A stretch of 64,000 nt of DNA from Streptomyces blattellae. Lineage in GTDB: Bacteria > Actinomycetota > Actinomycetes > Streptomycetales > Streptomycetaceae. The stretch covers positions 146,108-210,107 of the forward strand of contig NZ_WJBG01000111.1 in NCBI RefSeq assembly GCF_009709555.1, given 5' to 3'. Each line of letters opens with the position of its first letter. Positions within the stretch are counted from its first letter, which is position 1. Positions 1-9,454 of this stretch are shown here, one piece after another. A model generated the notes under the pieces. That model searched no databases. It was given only the letters and a program-made list of their open reading frames with translations, and had not been told where the DNA came from. Position numbers and translations under genes: made by a program.

Positions 1-31
1 GTCCGTCATGACGTCCCCTTCGTCGGATCCT

Positions 32-757
32 TCAGAACGCTGCGTTGAAGATCACCCCGGCCAGCGCCCCGCCGATCAGCGGACCCACTACCGGAATCCA
101 CGCGTAACCCCAGTCCGAGGTGCCCTTGTTGGGGATCGGGAGCAGCGCGTGGGCGATGCGCGGGCCCAGGTCACGGGCCGGGTTGATGGCGTACCCGGTG
201 GGACCGCCGAGCGACAGACCGATGCCGACCACCAGGAACGAGACGATCAGAATCGCGGTACCGGACTCGCCGAGCCCCTTGGTCAAACCGAAGGCCAGGA
301 TGGGCAGCACCAGACCGACCGTCGCGATGATCTCGGTGATGAGGTTCGCCACGGGATGGCGGATCGCGGGCGCCGTGGAGAAGATCCCGAGCGTCGGCTG
401 CGCCTTGTCCTCCTCGCTGTTGGCCTGGAACTGCGCGAAATAGACGAGCCAGCACAGAATCGCGCCGAGGAAGGCGCCCACCATCTGCCCGGCGACATAG
501 AGGTGGACCTTGTCCCAGTTGCCGGTGTCGATGGCGATCCCGAGGGTCACGGCGGGGTTGAGGTGCCCGCCGGACAGCGGCGCGGCGGTGTACGCCCCGG
601 CCAGCACGCCGAAGCCCCAGCCGAAGGCGATGACGACCCAGCCGGCGTCCTTGGCCTTGGAGTAGTTCAGTACGACAGCGGCGACCACTCCGGCGCCGAA
701 AAGAATCAGGATCGCGGTACCGATGACTTCGCCGACGAATATGTCTCCATCGCTCAT
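32..757 (-). CDS. MIP family aquaporin / glycerol uptake facilitator
   Basis: Inner-membrane channel for water, glycerol or similar small solutes. The 241-residue protein has the family's duplicated half-helix motifs: HLNPAVTLG in the first half and INPARDLGP in the second. The aspartate after the second NPAR is typical of glycerol-conducting (GlpF-type) members. About six hydrophobic segments are visible, and the length is normal for the family. Host gene; no coupled partner is seen in the window. Confidence 0.9.
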   Translation of the reverse strand: MSDGDIFVGEVIGTAILILFGAGVVAAVVLNYSKAKDAGWVVIAFGWGFGVLAGAYTAAPLSGGHLNPAVTLGIAIDTGNWDKVHLYVAGQMVGAFLGAILCWLVYFAQFQANSEEDKAQPTLGIFSTAPAIRHPVANLITEIIATVGLVLPILAFGLTKGLGESGTAILIVSFLVVGIGLSLGGPTGYAINPARDLGPRIAHALLPIPNKGTSDWGYAWIPVVGPLIGGALAGVIFNAAF

Positions 758-1007
758 GGCGGCTCCTAGGCCCTGGCCCGGGACGATCGGCCCCGGTCCT
801 CCGTGCAGGGTGCGGTTCCCTTGGCGGACGGCCGAAGGCAGGGAAGGTCCCGCGCCCCGTCCGGCGTCCGTGACGAGCGTGCCGTCGCAGCCGAATCGCC
901 CGTGGGGGAGCGGCCCTTGGCTCAGGCGGGCCCCGCGCGGCGCAGTGCGTGGATACGCCGAGAATGTACGGCGATGTCGGCTGACACCGGGAAGTTTTCA
1001 CCGGCAC

Positions 1008-1271
1008 TCAGAGAGCGTCAAGGTCGTCGACGGCAATGGTTGAAAGGCTCGGTGGGAAGCACGACCGGATCCGACGTGCCCTCAGCCCCTCCCCGGCTCC
1101 ACCACCGCGCACTCCTAGTTCGCCCTGCGCCAGCTGCGCACCCGCCGACAGCGCCGCCGCACACTGCAGTTCGGTCTCGACGCCTTCCACCGACAGCGGT
1201 GCGCCCAACTGCTCGCACAGTGTCCGCACCGATCGCGCAGCGTGTGCAACGAGTGCTGCTTCCGGGCGCAT
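1008..1271 (-). pseudogene. Remnant of an EAL (c-di-GMP phosphodiesterase-type) domain
   Basis: An 87-codon open frame contains LSVEGVETELQ followed about ten residues later by GAQLAQGELGV. This matches the late part of EAL domains (xEGVETxxQ...GxxxxQG). The catalytic EAL motif and the rest of the domain are absent, so it looks like a decayed 3' fragment. No intact gene is visible in the rest of the 758-1374 interval between the channel gene and the thiolase gene. Confidence 0.45.
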
Positions 1272-1374
1272 GACAGAGGTGCCGCGCTCGACCGACGGAA
1301 ACTCCGTGGGCGTACGGCGGCGGGGCCGCGTTCGTACGGCCGTACTGTCGCGTTCGTCGCAGGGCGCGGGTCTC

Positions 1375-2565
1375 TCACCGCGCCGCTATCACCGCTGAAC
1401 CATGGCCGAAAAGCCCCTGGTTCGCCGTGATTCCCACCTGCGCCCCGGCGACCTGCCGGGCGCCGGCGTCCCCTCGCAACTGCCAGGTCAGTTCGCAGAC
1501 TTGGGCTATCGCCTGAGCTGGGACCGCCTCTCCGAAGGAGGCCAGACCGCCACTGGCGTTCACGGGTATGCGCCCGCCGAGCGCCGTCGCGCCCTCCCGC
1601 AGCAGCTTCACGGCCTCGCCCTCGCCGCACAACCCGAGATCCTCGTACCACTGCAACTCCAGGGCGGTGGACAGGTCATAGACCTCGGCGAGGGAAAGGT
1701 CCTCGGGACCGATGGCGGCCTCTTCGTAGGCCGCCCGCGCGATCGATGCCCGGAACGTCTCCCCGGCGGGTTCCACAGTGGCCGCCGAGTCCGTCGCGAT
1801 GTCCGGCAGGTCAAGCACCGTGTTCGGATAGCGCGGCGTCACCGTGGACACCGCCCGGATCCGCACCGGGTCCCCCACTCCGTGGCGGCGCGCGAACTCC
1901 ATGCTGCACAGCACCAGGGCCGCCCCGCCGTCCGAGGTGGCGCAGATGTCCAGCAGCCGCAGCGGGTCGGCGACGATGGCCGAGGCGGCGACCTCCTCCG
2001 CGGTGACCCGGTTGCGGTAGCGCGCATACGGATTGAGCGCCCCCTGCGCCGCGTTCTTCACCTTGACCTGTGCGAAGTCCTCCGGTGTGTCCCCGTGCAC
2101 AGCCATCCGGCGGCGCGCGTACAGCCCGAAGTACGTCGGATTCGTCGCGCCGAGGACTCGGAAGCGCAGCCAGTCGGGGTCGTCCGGCCGGTCTCCGCCG
2201 GCGGGCCGAAAGAACCCCTTGGGGGCGGCATCGGCACCCACCACGAGCACCACCTCCGCGAGCCCGGCAAGGATCTGCGTCCGCGCGGTGTTGACGGCCT
2301 GGGCCCCGGACGCGCACGCCGCGTACACGCTCGCGACCCGGGCTCCCTGCCAGCCCAGCGCCTTCGCGAACGTCGCCCCCGCCACATACCCCGGATAGCC
2401 GCCACGCACCGTGTCCGCGCCGACGACCGAATCGACCTGTCGCCACTCCAGCCCCGCGTCGGCGAGCGCCGCCCGGGCAGCCGCCGAGCCGTACGCGACG
2501 AAGCTGCGCCCCCACTTACCCCAGGGGTGCATGCCCGCACCGAGCACCGCCACCTCTGCTGTCAT
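1375..2565 (-). CDS. Thiolase-fold acyl transferase (SCP2-type thiolase / lipid-transfer family)
   Basis: About 396 residues of thiolase fold. The nucleophile region is YAACASGAQA, and the C-terminal NQGLFGHGSA block is characteristic of the lipid-transfer/SCP2-thiolase subfamily, which acts on acyl-CoA or steroid-type CoA esters. The start is placed at MTAEVAVLG because its ATG overlaps the stop of the upstream Zn-ribbon gene (ATGA at 2562-2565); an in-frame start eight codons earlier would lie inside that gene. The DUF35 partner next door is the usual operon companion of these thiolases. The substrate cannot be read from sequence. Confidence 0.85.
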   Translation of the reverse strand: MTAEVAVLGAGMHPWGKWGRSFVAYGSAAARAALADAGLEWRQVDSVVGADTVRGGYPGYVAGATFAKALGWQGARVASVYAACASGAQAVNTARTQILAGLAEVVLVVGADAAPKGFFRPAGGDRPDDPDWLRFRVLGATNPTYFGLYARRRMAVHGDTPEDFAQVKVKNAAQGALNPYARYRNRVTAEEVAASAIVADPLRLLDICATSDGGAALVLCSMEFARRHGVGDPVRIRAVSTVTPRYPNTVLDLPDIATDSAATVEPAGETFRASIARAAYEEAAIGPEDLSLAEVYDLSTALELQWYEDLGLCGEGEAVKLLREGATALGGRIPVNASGGLASFGEAVPAQAIAQVCELTWQLRGDAGARQVAGAQVGITANQGLFGHGSAVIAAR

Positions 2566-3008
2566 ACCGTCTCCCCCGTCGGCCGCCACTGCCAGGTCGT
2601 CCAGACCCTCTCCGCGTCTTCATGGAGCACGCCCCGGACCACCTCCACCTCCATGCCCACGGCCAGATCGGCGACGGTGACTCCGGGAACCGCCTGTCCG
2701 AGCACCACCATCCGCTCGTTCAACAGCTCCACTGCGATCAACGCGTACGGCTGCCACGGAAGTTCCGGGTCGGTCACATAGGGTGACGGAGGCCGGTACC
2801 GACTGTCCGTGTACGACCAGACGCGCCCGCGCCGCGACAGCGGAACCTCTTCCAGGTCGCCGCCCGGGCAGCCGGGGTTGCGGCAGTGCGAGTCCTCACG
2901 TGGGAAGAAGACCGAGGCGCAGGCCGCACAGCGGGTGCCGAGAAGCGTGAAGCCGTCACCGTCGCCGGTGAACCATTGCTCGACCACAGGTGTGTGTGTA
3001 CGTGACAA
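2562..3008 (-). CDS. Zn-ribbon OB-fold protein (DUF35 family)
   Basis: A 148-residue protein with a rubredoxin-like zinc ribbon (Cys27, Cys30, Cys42, Cys47) followed by an OB-fold. Family members are acyl-CoA-binding partners that form a complex with an adjacent thiolase, and the thiolase gene follows with a 4-base ATGA overlap. First gene of the leftward two-gene operon. Its substrate is unknown. Confidence 0.85.
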   Translation of the reverse strand: MSRTHTPVVEQWFTGDGDGFTLLGTRCAACASVFFPREDSHCRNPGCPGGDLEEVPLSRRGRVWSYTDSRYRPPSPYVTDPELPWQPYALIAVELLNERMVVLGQAVPGVTVADLAVGMEVEVVRGVLHEDAERVWTTWQWRPTGETV

Positions 3009-3123
3009 GAGTCCTCCCCGGCAGGCAATCTGACGGAACGTCAGAAGTGTGCCACGGGCAACCGGAATTGAGCAGGGCGTATCAGAGAACCAAACGGGTC
3101 CGTGCGGCGTCGTCGTATCGGGA

Positions 3124-3162
3124 GAGGCGGCCGGGGTTCACGGGGGTGACTCCGGCCGCCTC
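3124..3162. terminator. Perfect 11-bp stem-loop in a divergent intergenic region
   Basis: Arms at 3124-3134 and 3152-3162 are exact reverse complements around a 17-base loop. It lies between the divergent DUF35 and dipeptidase genes. It could be a terminator or a structured leader; no U-tract follows, which is usual in streptomycetes. Confidence 0.4.
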
Positions 3163-3183
3163 TTCGTGCGGCCTCACACGAAC

Positions 3184-3203
3184 GCGGCCGACTGCATCCG
3201 ATC
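3184..3203 (+). repeat. 20-nt element, inverted copy at 4081-4100
   Basis: GCGGCCGACTGCATCCGATC here matches the reverse complement of 4081-4100 at 18 of 20 positions. The copies sit about 40 bp upstream of the dipeptidase start and directly upstream of the NUDIX start, facing each other across the dipeptidase gene. Confidence 0.5.
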
Positions 3204-3243
3204 GCTTCCCCGGCGGAACAAACACCTGATAAATGCAGGAGAC

Positions 3244-4053
3244 ATGACACGACTCTCCGCCGCGCTACGCGGTCTGGTCACCGCGATCGCCACCCTGCTC
3301 GCCCTCACCGCCGCCTCCGCCACCGCCCGGTCGGCAACCGAGCCGGAGGCGCCCAGTGACTTCGTGGCCCTGAGGACGGTCGACCCCACGATCATCCAGG
3401 AGATGCGCTATCTCACCCCGCACAACTTCGTGGGCGAACCGATCGACGGCTACGAGCAGCCCGTGTGCATCCTCACCCGGCCCGCCGCCGAGGCCCTCCA
3501 CCAGGCGCAGCAGTCGCTGCTGAGCCTGGGTTACAGCCTCAAGGTGTACGACTGCTATCGGCCGCAGCGCGCCGTGGACCACTTCGTCCGCTGGGCCGAG
3601 GACCTCGACGACCAGGCGATGAAGGGCGAGTTCTACCCGAACGTCGACAAGACACGGCTGTTCGCGGACGGTTACATCGCGGAGAAATCCGGCCACAGCC
3701 GCGGCTCGACCGTCGACCTCACCATCGTGCCGCTCCCGGCGAAGCCGACCCGGCCCTACCGGCCAGGAGAACCCCTGGTGCCCTGCTACGCACCCCAGGA
3801 CGAGCGCTTCCCGGACAACTCCGTCGACATGGGCACCGGGTTCGACTGCTTCGACACCCTCGCCCACACCCTTGACCCGCGTATCCAGGGTGAACAGCGC
3901 ACCAACCGGTTGCTCCTGAAGGGCACCCTGGAGGATCTGGGCTTCGTGAACCTCGCCGAAGAGTGGTGGCACTTCACATACAAGCCCGAACCGTTCCCGG
4001 ACACCTACTTCGACTTCCCCGTGTCCTGGGAATCCCTCGCCGACAACCCCTGA
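3244..4053 (+). CDS. Secreted VanX-like D-alanyl-D-alanine dipeptidase (M15D)
   Basis: Zinc dipeptidase that splits D-Ala-D-Ala or related cell-wall dipeptides. SGHSRGSTVDL supplies the metal-binding His and Asp, and EEWWHF the catalytic Glu and third ligand. The start at 3244 gives a 269-residue protein with a hydrophobic N-terminal signal segment (LVTAIATLLALTAASA), so it is probably exported, unlike cytoplasmic VanX. An upstream in-frame extension to 3049 crosses the hairpin and lacks coding character. No vanH, vanA or vanRS genes are nearby, so a role in wall turnover fits better than glycopeptide resistance. Confidence 0.88.
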   Translation: MTRLSAALRGLVTAIATLLALTAASATARSATEPEAPSDFVALRTVDPTIIQEMRYLTPHNFVGEPIDGYEQPVCILTRPAAEALHQAQQSLLSLGYSLKVYDCYRPQRAVDHFVRWAEDLDDQAMKGEFYPNVDKTRLFADGYIAEKSGHSRGSTVDLTIVPLPAKPTRPYRPGEPLVPCYAPQDERFPDNSVDMGTGFDCFDTLAHTLDPRIQGEQRTNRLLLKGTLEDLGFVNLAEEWWHFTYKPEPFPDTYFDFPVSWESLADNP

Positions 4054-4080
4054 GCCGCCCCCGGAAGACGACCTCAGCGT

Positions 4081-4100
4081 GATCGGATACAGTCCGCCGC
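4081..4100 (-). repeat. Inverted copy of the 3184-3203 element
   Basis: The 20 bases end exactly at the GTG start of the NUDIX gene. They differ from the other copy at two positions when reverse-complemented. Confidence 0.5.
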
Positions 4101-4637
4101 GTGTCCGAAATTCAAACCTCCGTCCCCAACCCCGTGCCCGGCTCGCACTGTTCGAGCTGCGGCACGCTCTACGGAGGGGGCGTCTCCGGCTGGCCGCGCA
4201 CATGTCCTGCCTGCGGGACCGTGGCCTACCGCAATCCGCTGCCGGTCGCCGTGGCCCTGCAACCCGTGTACGACACGAGGGGTACCGCCCTGGTCGTCAT
4301 CACCCGGACCGTGGCTCCCGCGCGCGGGGGCATCGCGTTGCCGGGTGGCTACATCGACGACCGGGAGGACTGGCGGCATGCCGTCGTGCGCGAGCTCAAG
4401 GAGGAGACGGGCATCGACGCGGCCGGCCGTGACGTGCGGCTCGTCGACGTGATGAGCGCCCCCGACGGGCACCTGCTGCTCTTCGGGCTGCTGCCGGAAC
4501 GCCCGGTCGGCGTGCTCGCGCCGTCCGCCGTCACGGCTGAGACGGAGGGCTGGCACCTCCTGCGCAGGCCGGAGGAGCTGGCCTTCCCCTTGCACACCGT
4601 GGCCGTACGGGCGTGGTTCGAGGGCCGCTACATCTGA
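4101..4637 (+). CDS. NUDIX hydrolase with N-terminal zinc ribbon
   Basis: A 178-residue pyrophosphohydrolase. The Nudix box is complete: GGYIDDRE, then RELKEETGI. An N-terminal CxxC...CxxC ribbon (CSSCG, CPACG) resembles the zinc ribbon of NudC-type proteins. The GTG start directly follows the 20-nt repeat. It converges on the GH31 gene with only two bases between the stops. The substrate, a nucleoside diphosphate derivative, is not determinable. Confidence 0.88.
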   Translation: MSEIQTSVPNPVPGSHCSSCGTLYGGGVSGWPRTCPACGTVAYRNPLPVAVALQPVYDTRGTALVVITRTVAPARGGIALPGGYIDDREDWRHAVVRELKEETGIDAAGRDVRLVDVMSAPDGHLLLFGLLPERPVGVLAPSAVTAETEGWHLLRRPEELAFPLHTVAVRAWFEGRYI

Positions 4638-4639
4638 GC

Positions 4640-7006
4640 TCAGCTCTCCACGACCCCCCGTACGCGTACCGGGTGGGGCGGCACGCCCCCGCCGCCCTCA
4701 CCGTCACGCTCGACGATCACCTGACCGTCCTTCCAGCGGGTGACGTACCGCTCGATCCCCGGCTCGTCCCACCCGTCACCCCTGTCCGGCACGACCAGCC
4801 CGCCTCCGGTCCGGCCCCGGCCGGGCGCCCACACCTCCAGTTCCAGCCCTCCGTCATCCCCGCGCACGGGGACCACGGCGCCCGCGCGCGCGAGAACGGG
4901 AATCCGCGACAGCGGCGCGTCGACCAGCACCTGCGCCGGCCCGTCGTACGCCTGCTCCGTCGCCGTGTCGTACCAGCGCCCCCGTGGCAGCTGCACAGCG
5001 CGCCGGTCCGTGCCCGGACCGAGCACCGGGGCCACCAGAAGACCGTCGCCCAGCAGAAACGCATCCTCACAGTCCCGGAGCGCGCGGTCCTCCGGCGTGT
5101 TCCACCACAGCGGCCGCACATAGGGCGCTCCCGTGCGGCGGGCCAGATGGGCCAGCGTGACGAAGAACGGACACAGCCGACGGCGTTCGGCAAGCGCCAC
5201 GCGCGCGTGCTCCAGCACCTCCGGCCCGAATTCCCACGGCTCCCTGCGGCCCGCCCGCAGGCTCGCGTGCGTCCGGAACAAGGGCAGGTACGCGGCCAAC
5301 TGGAACCACCGCAGATACAGCTCCGGTGACGGACTCCCGTCGAAGCCGCCCACGTCCGGGCCTGAATAAGGCACCCCGCACAGTCCCAGCCCCATGACCA
5401 ACGCCAGTGAAGCCCGCACCCCCGGCCAGCCCGTCGCCACGTCACCGGACCACGTTCCTCCGTAGCGCTGCATGCCGGCCCAGCCCGAACGCGAGAACAG
5501 GAAGGGCCGCTCCGTGGGCGCCAGCGCGCGCAGGCCCTCGTACGCGGCCTGGGCCATGCACAGCGCGTAGACGTTGTGCGCCTCGCGATGGTCGCCGCCT
5601 CGTCCGTCCAGGTCGTGCCTGGCCGAGCGCGGCAGCGTCGACTCCCCGAAGGCGGTGAACGACACGGGTTCGTTCATGTCGTGCCAGAACCCGGTGAACC
5701 CCTGCGCCAGCCGCTCCTCATAGAGCCCACCCCACCAGGCACGCACGCGCGCGTGCGTGAAGTCCGGGTAGACAGCCTCCCCGGGCCAGGCGACTCCCCG
5801 CACCAGCCTCCCCGAGGCATCCCGCACGAAAGCATCCTCGTCCGTACCGCTGTCGTACACGGCGTTGCCCGGCGCGGCCTTCACCGCCGGGTCGACGATC
5901 GACACCAGCCGGACTCCGTCCCGCCGCAGGTCCTCGGCAAGCTGAGGCAGCTTGGGGAAGCGCTCACGGTCGACCGTGAACACCTGATGGGCGTCGTAGT
6001 GGTCGATGTCCAGATGAACCGCGTCGAGCGGCAGACCGCGTTCCCGGTACCCCGCGACGATCCGTCGGACCTCCTGCTCGCTGCCGAAGCCCCACCGCGC
6101 ATGATGGTGGCCCAGCGCCCACGCGGGCGGCAGCGCGGGCGCCCCGGTGAGCGATGCCCAGGCGAGCAGCACGCGCGCGGGGGTGCCCACCATGACCCAG
6201 CAGCGCAACGGGCCGCCGTCCATGCGCAGTTCGCACGCCCCCCATCGGTCATGGCCGGAGCCGGCACCCTCCTCGCCCTCCCGCAGCGTGAGCGTGCCGT
6301 CCCAGGGGGTGTCGTGGAACACCAGATGGGTGGCGGCGTCGGCCACGACCAGTTGGACCGGCATGGTGGTGTACAGCGGATCGTCACCGGGACCGAACGC
6401 GTGTCCGGGGTCGGTGTTCCACATCCGGTACGTGCCGTCCCGCAGCCGAGGCCCCGACGCCCTCCCGCCCAGCCCGAAGAAGCGCGCGTCGGCGGCCACT
6501 TCCGACCGCTGCATCCAGCGCGCCGCGCCGCCGCCCACCGGCTCCCACCAGCGGGGCGGCAGAGCGCGGCGCAGGGTCACCCCGCCGGGCGTACGCACCT
6601 CGACGGCGCCGTGCCGGGAGATTGCGACCGTCACGCGCTCGGCCACGACCCGCCAGCCGCCGTCCTTGTCCGGCTCCAGCACCGCCCGGGGGTCCGGCTC
6701 CGGACAGCGGTCCCCGAGGGCGTACGAGGGCTCGGGAGCGGCCCCGTCCCAGCCCCAGAAGACGGCACCGTTCACGGCGACGGTGATCCGCAACTCGGAC
6801 CTGCTGAAGCGGACCAGGCCGCCCCCGGGGCCGGGCTCCACCCGCTGCACGGGACCGGGTACCCGGGCGCGCTCGGCACCCCGGGCCGGGAGCCCGGCCG
6901 CATCGGCCCGCCTGCGGCGCCATGCCGCCTGTACGGTACGCAACCTCTGAGAGGCTCCCGCAGAGCCGGCTGCTTTCATCGAACGCACCAGGTCACGACC
7001 GTTCAT
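4640..7006 (-). CDS. Glycoside hydrolase family 31 (alpha-glucosidase/alpha-xylosidase type)
   Basis: About 788 residues. The GH31 catalytic nucleophile lies in GFWHDMNEP, and the downstream RSGWAGMQRYGGTWSGD block is typical of the family. No signal peptide is seen, so it is probably cytoplasmic, acting on alpha-linked glucosides. The start is set at the ATG at 7006; a GTG three codons upstream (7015) is also possible. It is divergent from the acetoacetyl-CoA synthetase gene. Confidence 0.88.
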   Translation of the reverse strand: MNGRDLVRSMKAAGSAGASQRLRTVQAAWRRRRADAAGLPARGAERARVPGPVQRVEPGPGGGLVRFSRSELRITVAVNGAVFWGWDGAAPEPSYALGDRCPEPDPRAVLEPDKDGGWRVVAERVTVAISRHGAVEVRTPGGVTLRRALPPRWWEPVGGGAARWMQRSEVAADARFFGLGGRASGPRLRDGTYRMWNTDPGHAFGPGDDPLYTTMPVQLVVADAATHLVFHDTPWDGTLTLREGEEGAGSGHDRWGACELRMDGGPLRCWVMVGTPARVLLAWASLTGAPALPPAWALGHHHARWGFGSEQEVRRIVAGYRERGLPLDAVHLDIDHYDAHQVFTVDRERFPKLPQLAEDLRRDGVRLVSIVDPAVKAAPGNAVYDSGTDEDAFVRDASGRLVRGVAWPGEAVYPDFTHARVRAWWGGLYEERLAQGFTGFWHDMNEPVSFTAFGESTLPRSARHDLDGRGGDHREAHNVYALCMAQAAYEGLRALAPTERPFLFSRSGWAGMQRYGGTWSGDVATGWPGVRASLALVMGLGLCGVPYSGPDVGGFDGSPSPELYLRWFQLAAYLPLFRTHASLRAGRREPWEFGPEVLEHARVALAERRRLCPFFVTLAHLARRTGAPYVRPLWWNTPEDRALRDCEDAFLLGDGLLVAPVLGPGTDRRAVQLPRGRWYDTATEQAYDGPAQVLVDAPLSRIPVLARAGAVVPVRGDDGGLELEVWAPGRGRTGGGLVVPDRGDGWDEPGIERYVTRWKDGQVIVERDGEGGGGVPPHPVRVRGVVES

Positions 7007-7219
7007 GCTGCTCACCCTGCCATCGACCGCGCCACGCTCGGGTGTCGTTCACCTGCCGTTCACCCGTGGCGGGACCACATCCTCTCGACGCGAACTATGT
7101 GGGATGTGCCCTGGTGCAGAAGTCGATCACATGGCATCGTCCGTGTCAGCCGCGTCCCGCGCACACCCCAGCCTGTGCGCGGGAAACGCACACGACGCGC
7201 ACAGTCCGGGAGCCGCCCC

Positions 7220-9187
7220 ATGTCGACGATGAACCCCCAGCCGCTGTGGCAACCAGATCCGGAACGCATCGCCCAGGCCCAGGTGACCAAGTTCCAGGCC
7301 TGGGCGGCCGAGCACCACGGAGCCCCGTCCGAGGGTGGCTACGCGGCGCTGCACCGGTGGTCCGTCGACGAACTGGACACCTTCTGGAAGGCCGTCACGG
7401 AGTGGTTCGACGTACGGTTCTCCACCCCGTACGCGCGCGTGCTGGGCGACCGCTCGATGCCCGGTGCCCAGTGGTTCCCCGGGGCCACCCTGAACTACGC
7501 CGAGCACGCCCTGCGCGCGGCCGGATCCCGCGCGGACGAACCGGCCCTTCTGCATGTCGACGAGGCCCACCAGCCGCGCCCTGTCACCTGGTCCGAGCTG
7601 CGTCGCCAGGTCGGCTCCCTCGCCGCCGAGCTGCGGTCCCTCGGCGTACGGCCCGGAGACCGCGTCAGCGGCTACCTCCCGAACATCCCGCAGGCGGTCG
7701 TCGCCCTCCTCGCCACGGCCGCCGTGGGCGGCGTGTGGACGTCCTGTGCCCCCGACTTCGGCGCCCGCAGCGTCCTCGACCGCTTCCAGCAGGTCGAACC
7801 GGTCGTCCTGTTCACCGTTGACGGCTACCGCTACGGTGGCAAACAGCACGACCGCCGCGAGATCGTCGCCGAACTCCGCCGCGAACTGCCCACCCTGCGC
7901 GCGGTCGTGCACATCCCCGTTCTCGGCACCCCGGCCCCCGAAGGCGCCCTGGAGTGGTCGGCCCTGACGGCCGCGGACACCCAGCCCGTCTTCGAGCAGG
8001 TGCCCTTCGATCACCCCCTCTGGGTGCTCTACTCGTCCGGCACCACCGGCCTGCCGAAGGCCATCGTCCAGTCCCAGGGCGGCATCCTCGTCGAACACCT
8101 CAAGCAGCTCGGCCTGCACTGCGACCTCGGGCCCGAGGACCGTTTCTTCTGGTACACGTCGACCGGCTGGATGATGTGGAACTTCCTCGTGTCCGGCCTC
8201 CTCACCGGCACGACGATCGTGCTCTACGACGGAAGCCCCGGCTACCCGGACACGGGCGCACAGTGGCGCATCGCCGAACGCACCCGAGCCACGCTGTACG
8301 GCACCTCGGCCGCCTACGTCATGGCCTGCCGCAAGGCCGACGTACACCCGGCACGAGACTTCGACCTCTCCACGGTGCAGTGCGTCGCGACCACCGGATC
8401 CCCCCTTCCGCCCGACGGGTTCCGCTGGCTGCACGACGAGGTCCGCGACGACCTGTGGATCGCGTCCGTCAGCGGCGGCACGGACGTGTGCTCCTGCTTC
8501 GCAGGAGCGGTACCGACCCTTCCCGTGTACATCGGCGAGCTCCAGGCACCCGGCCTCGGCACCGATCTGCGGTCCTGGGACCCCAGCGGCAAACCCCTGA
8601 TCGACGAGGTCGGCGAACTCGTGGTCACCAACCCCATGCCCTCCATGCCGATCCGCTTCTGGAACGACCCCGACGGCAGCCGCTACCACGACAGCTACTT
8701 CGACACTTACCCCGGCGTGTGGCGCCATGGCGACTGGATCACCGTCACCTCCCGCGGCTCCGTCGTCATCCACGGCCGCTCTGACTCCACGCTCAACCGC
8801 CAGGGCGTGCGCATGGGGTCGGCCGACATCTACGAAGCCGTCGAGCGCCTCCCCGAGATCAAGGAGTCCCTCGTCATCGGCATCGAACAGCCCGACGGCG
8901 GCTACTGGATGCCCCTCTTCGTGCACCTGGTCCCAGGAGCCGCGCTCGACACGGCCCTCCTCGACCGCATCAAGCGCACCATCCGTGAGCAGCTCTCACC
9001 ACGGCACGTCCCCGACGAGATCATCGAAGTACCAGGAATCCCACACACCCTGACCGGCAAGCGCATCGAGGTCCCGGTCAAACGCCTCCTCCAGGGCACG
9101 CCCTTGGAGAAGGCGGTCAATCCCGGCTCCATCGACAACCTCGACCTGCTGCACTTCTACGAGAACCTCGCACACAAGCGCGCCTGA
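7220..9187 (+). CDS. Acetoacetyl-CoA synthetase
   Basis: ATP-dependent ligase that activates acetoacetate, linking ketone bodies or polyhydroxybutyrate breakdown to acetyl-CoA. It has 655 residues, the normal length. The adenylation-domain phosphate loop is YSSGTTGLPK, the hinge region is GRSDSTLNRQGVRMG, and the C-terminal catalytic lysine lies in TLTGKRIEVPVK. The N-terminal half (TKFQAWAAEHHG, FPGATLNYAEH) is typical of acetoacetyl- rather than acetyl-CoA synthetases. The frame is open far upstream (5576), but that stretch is antisense to the GH31 gene. Confidence 0.9.
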   Translation: MSTMNPQPLWQPDPERIAQAQVTKFQAWAAEHHGAPSEGGYAALHRWSVDELDTFWKAVTEWFDVRFSTPYARVLGDRSMPGAQWFPGATLNYAEHALRAAGSRADEPALLHVDEAHQPRPVTWSELRRQVGSLAAELRSLGVRPGDRVSGYLPNIPQAVVALLATAAVGGVWTSCAPDFGARSVLDRFQQVEPVVLFTVDGYRYGGKQHDRREIVAELRRELPTLRAVVHIPVLGTPAPEGALEWSALTAADTQPVFEQVPFDHPLWVLYSSGTTGLPKAIVQSQGGILVEHLKQLGLHCDLGPEDRFFWYTSTGWMMWNFLVSGLLTGTTIVLYDGSPGYPDTGAQWRIAERTRATLYGTSAAYVMACRKADVHPARDFDLSTVQCVATTGSPLPPDGFRWLHDEVRDDLWIASVSGGTDVCSCFAGAVPTLPVYIGELQAPGLGTDLRSWDPSGKPLIDEVGELVVTNPMPSMPIRFWNDPDGSRYHDSYFDTYPGVWRHGDWITVTSRGSVVIHGRSDSTLNRQGVRMGSADIYEAVERLPEIKESLVIGIEQPDGGYWMPLFVHLVPGAALDTALLDRIKRTIREQLSPRHVPDEIIEVPGIPHTLTGKRIEVPVKRLLQGTPLEKAVNPGSIDNLDLLHFYENLAHKRA

Positions 9188-9262
9188 GGGCACCCCTCCC
9201 GTACGTCGCCTCGGACTTGCCGGCACAACGGCGACGCGGTCCGACGCCGCGCCGGGCGGACT

Positions 9263-9292
9263 GGGCGAGCCTGGTTCGCGAACGCCTCGCCC
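9263..9292 (+). terminator. Stem-loop downstream of the acetoacetyl-CoA synthetase gene
   Basis: GGGCGAG (9263-9269) pairs with CTCGCCC (9286-9292), and the loop contains the palindrome TTCGCGAA. It follows the last intact host gene and is a plausible intrinsic terminator. Confidence 0.4.
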
Positions 9293-9358
9293 GCAAGCCG
9301 TTGTCAGTGCCGCCAGTTACTGTGAGTGAGCATTGATCGACTGCACACAGGGGGAAGA

Positions 9359-9454
9359 ATGGCGCACACCGACCACCAGAGCATGCGGCGCGTCCTGCGC
9401 CGTGAAATCGCGGGCACCATCGGCCTACTCACACTCCAATTGATGCATACTTAG
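9359..9454 (+). pseudogene. 5' end of a host gene cut by prophage insertion
   Basis: An ATG with a good ribosome-binding site (GGGGGAAG) opens 31 codons beginning MAHTDHQSMRRVLRREIAG and ending at TAG 9452-9454. The first 24 or so codons are GC-rich and host-like. The last ones (CTCCAATTGATGCATACT) are AT-rich and lie against the integrase gene. This looks like the N-terminus of a chromosomal gene whose remainder should lie beyond attR. I do not recognise the gene. Confidence 0.6.

Noticed and set aside
3244..4053. Vancomycin-resistance operon
   Set aside because: Only the VanX-like dipeptidase is present, with a signal peptide, and no vanHA or vanRS partners.
5576..7219. Long N-terminal extension of the acetoacetyl-CoA synthetase frame
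   Set aside because: It is antisense to the GH31 gene and has no synthetase sequence; the ATG at 7220 gives the normal protein length.
7127..8926. 599-codon leftward frame opposite the acetoacetyl-CoA synthetase
   Set aside because: Shadow frame without domain content or start signals.
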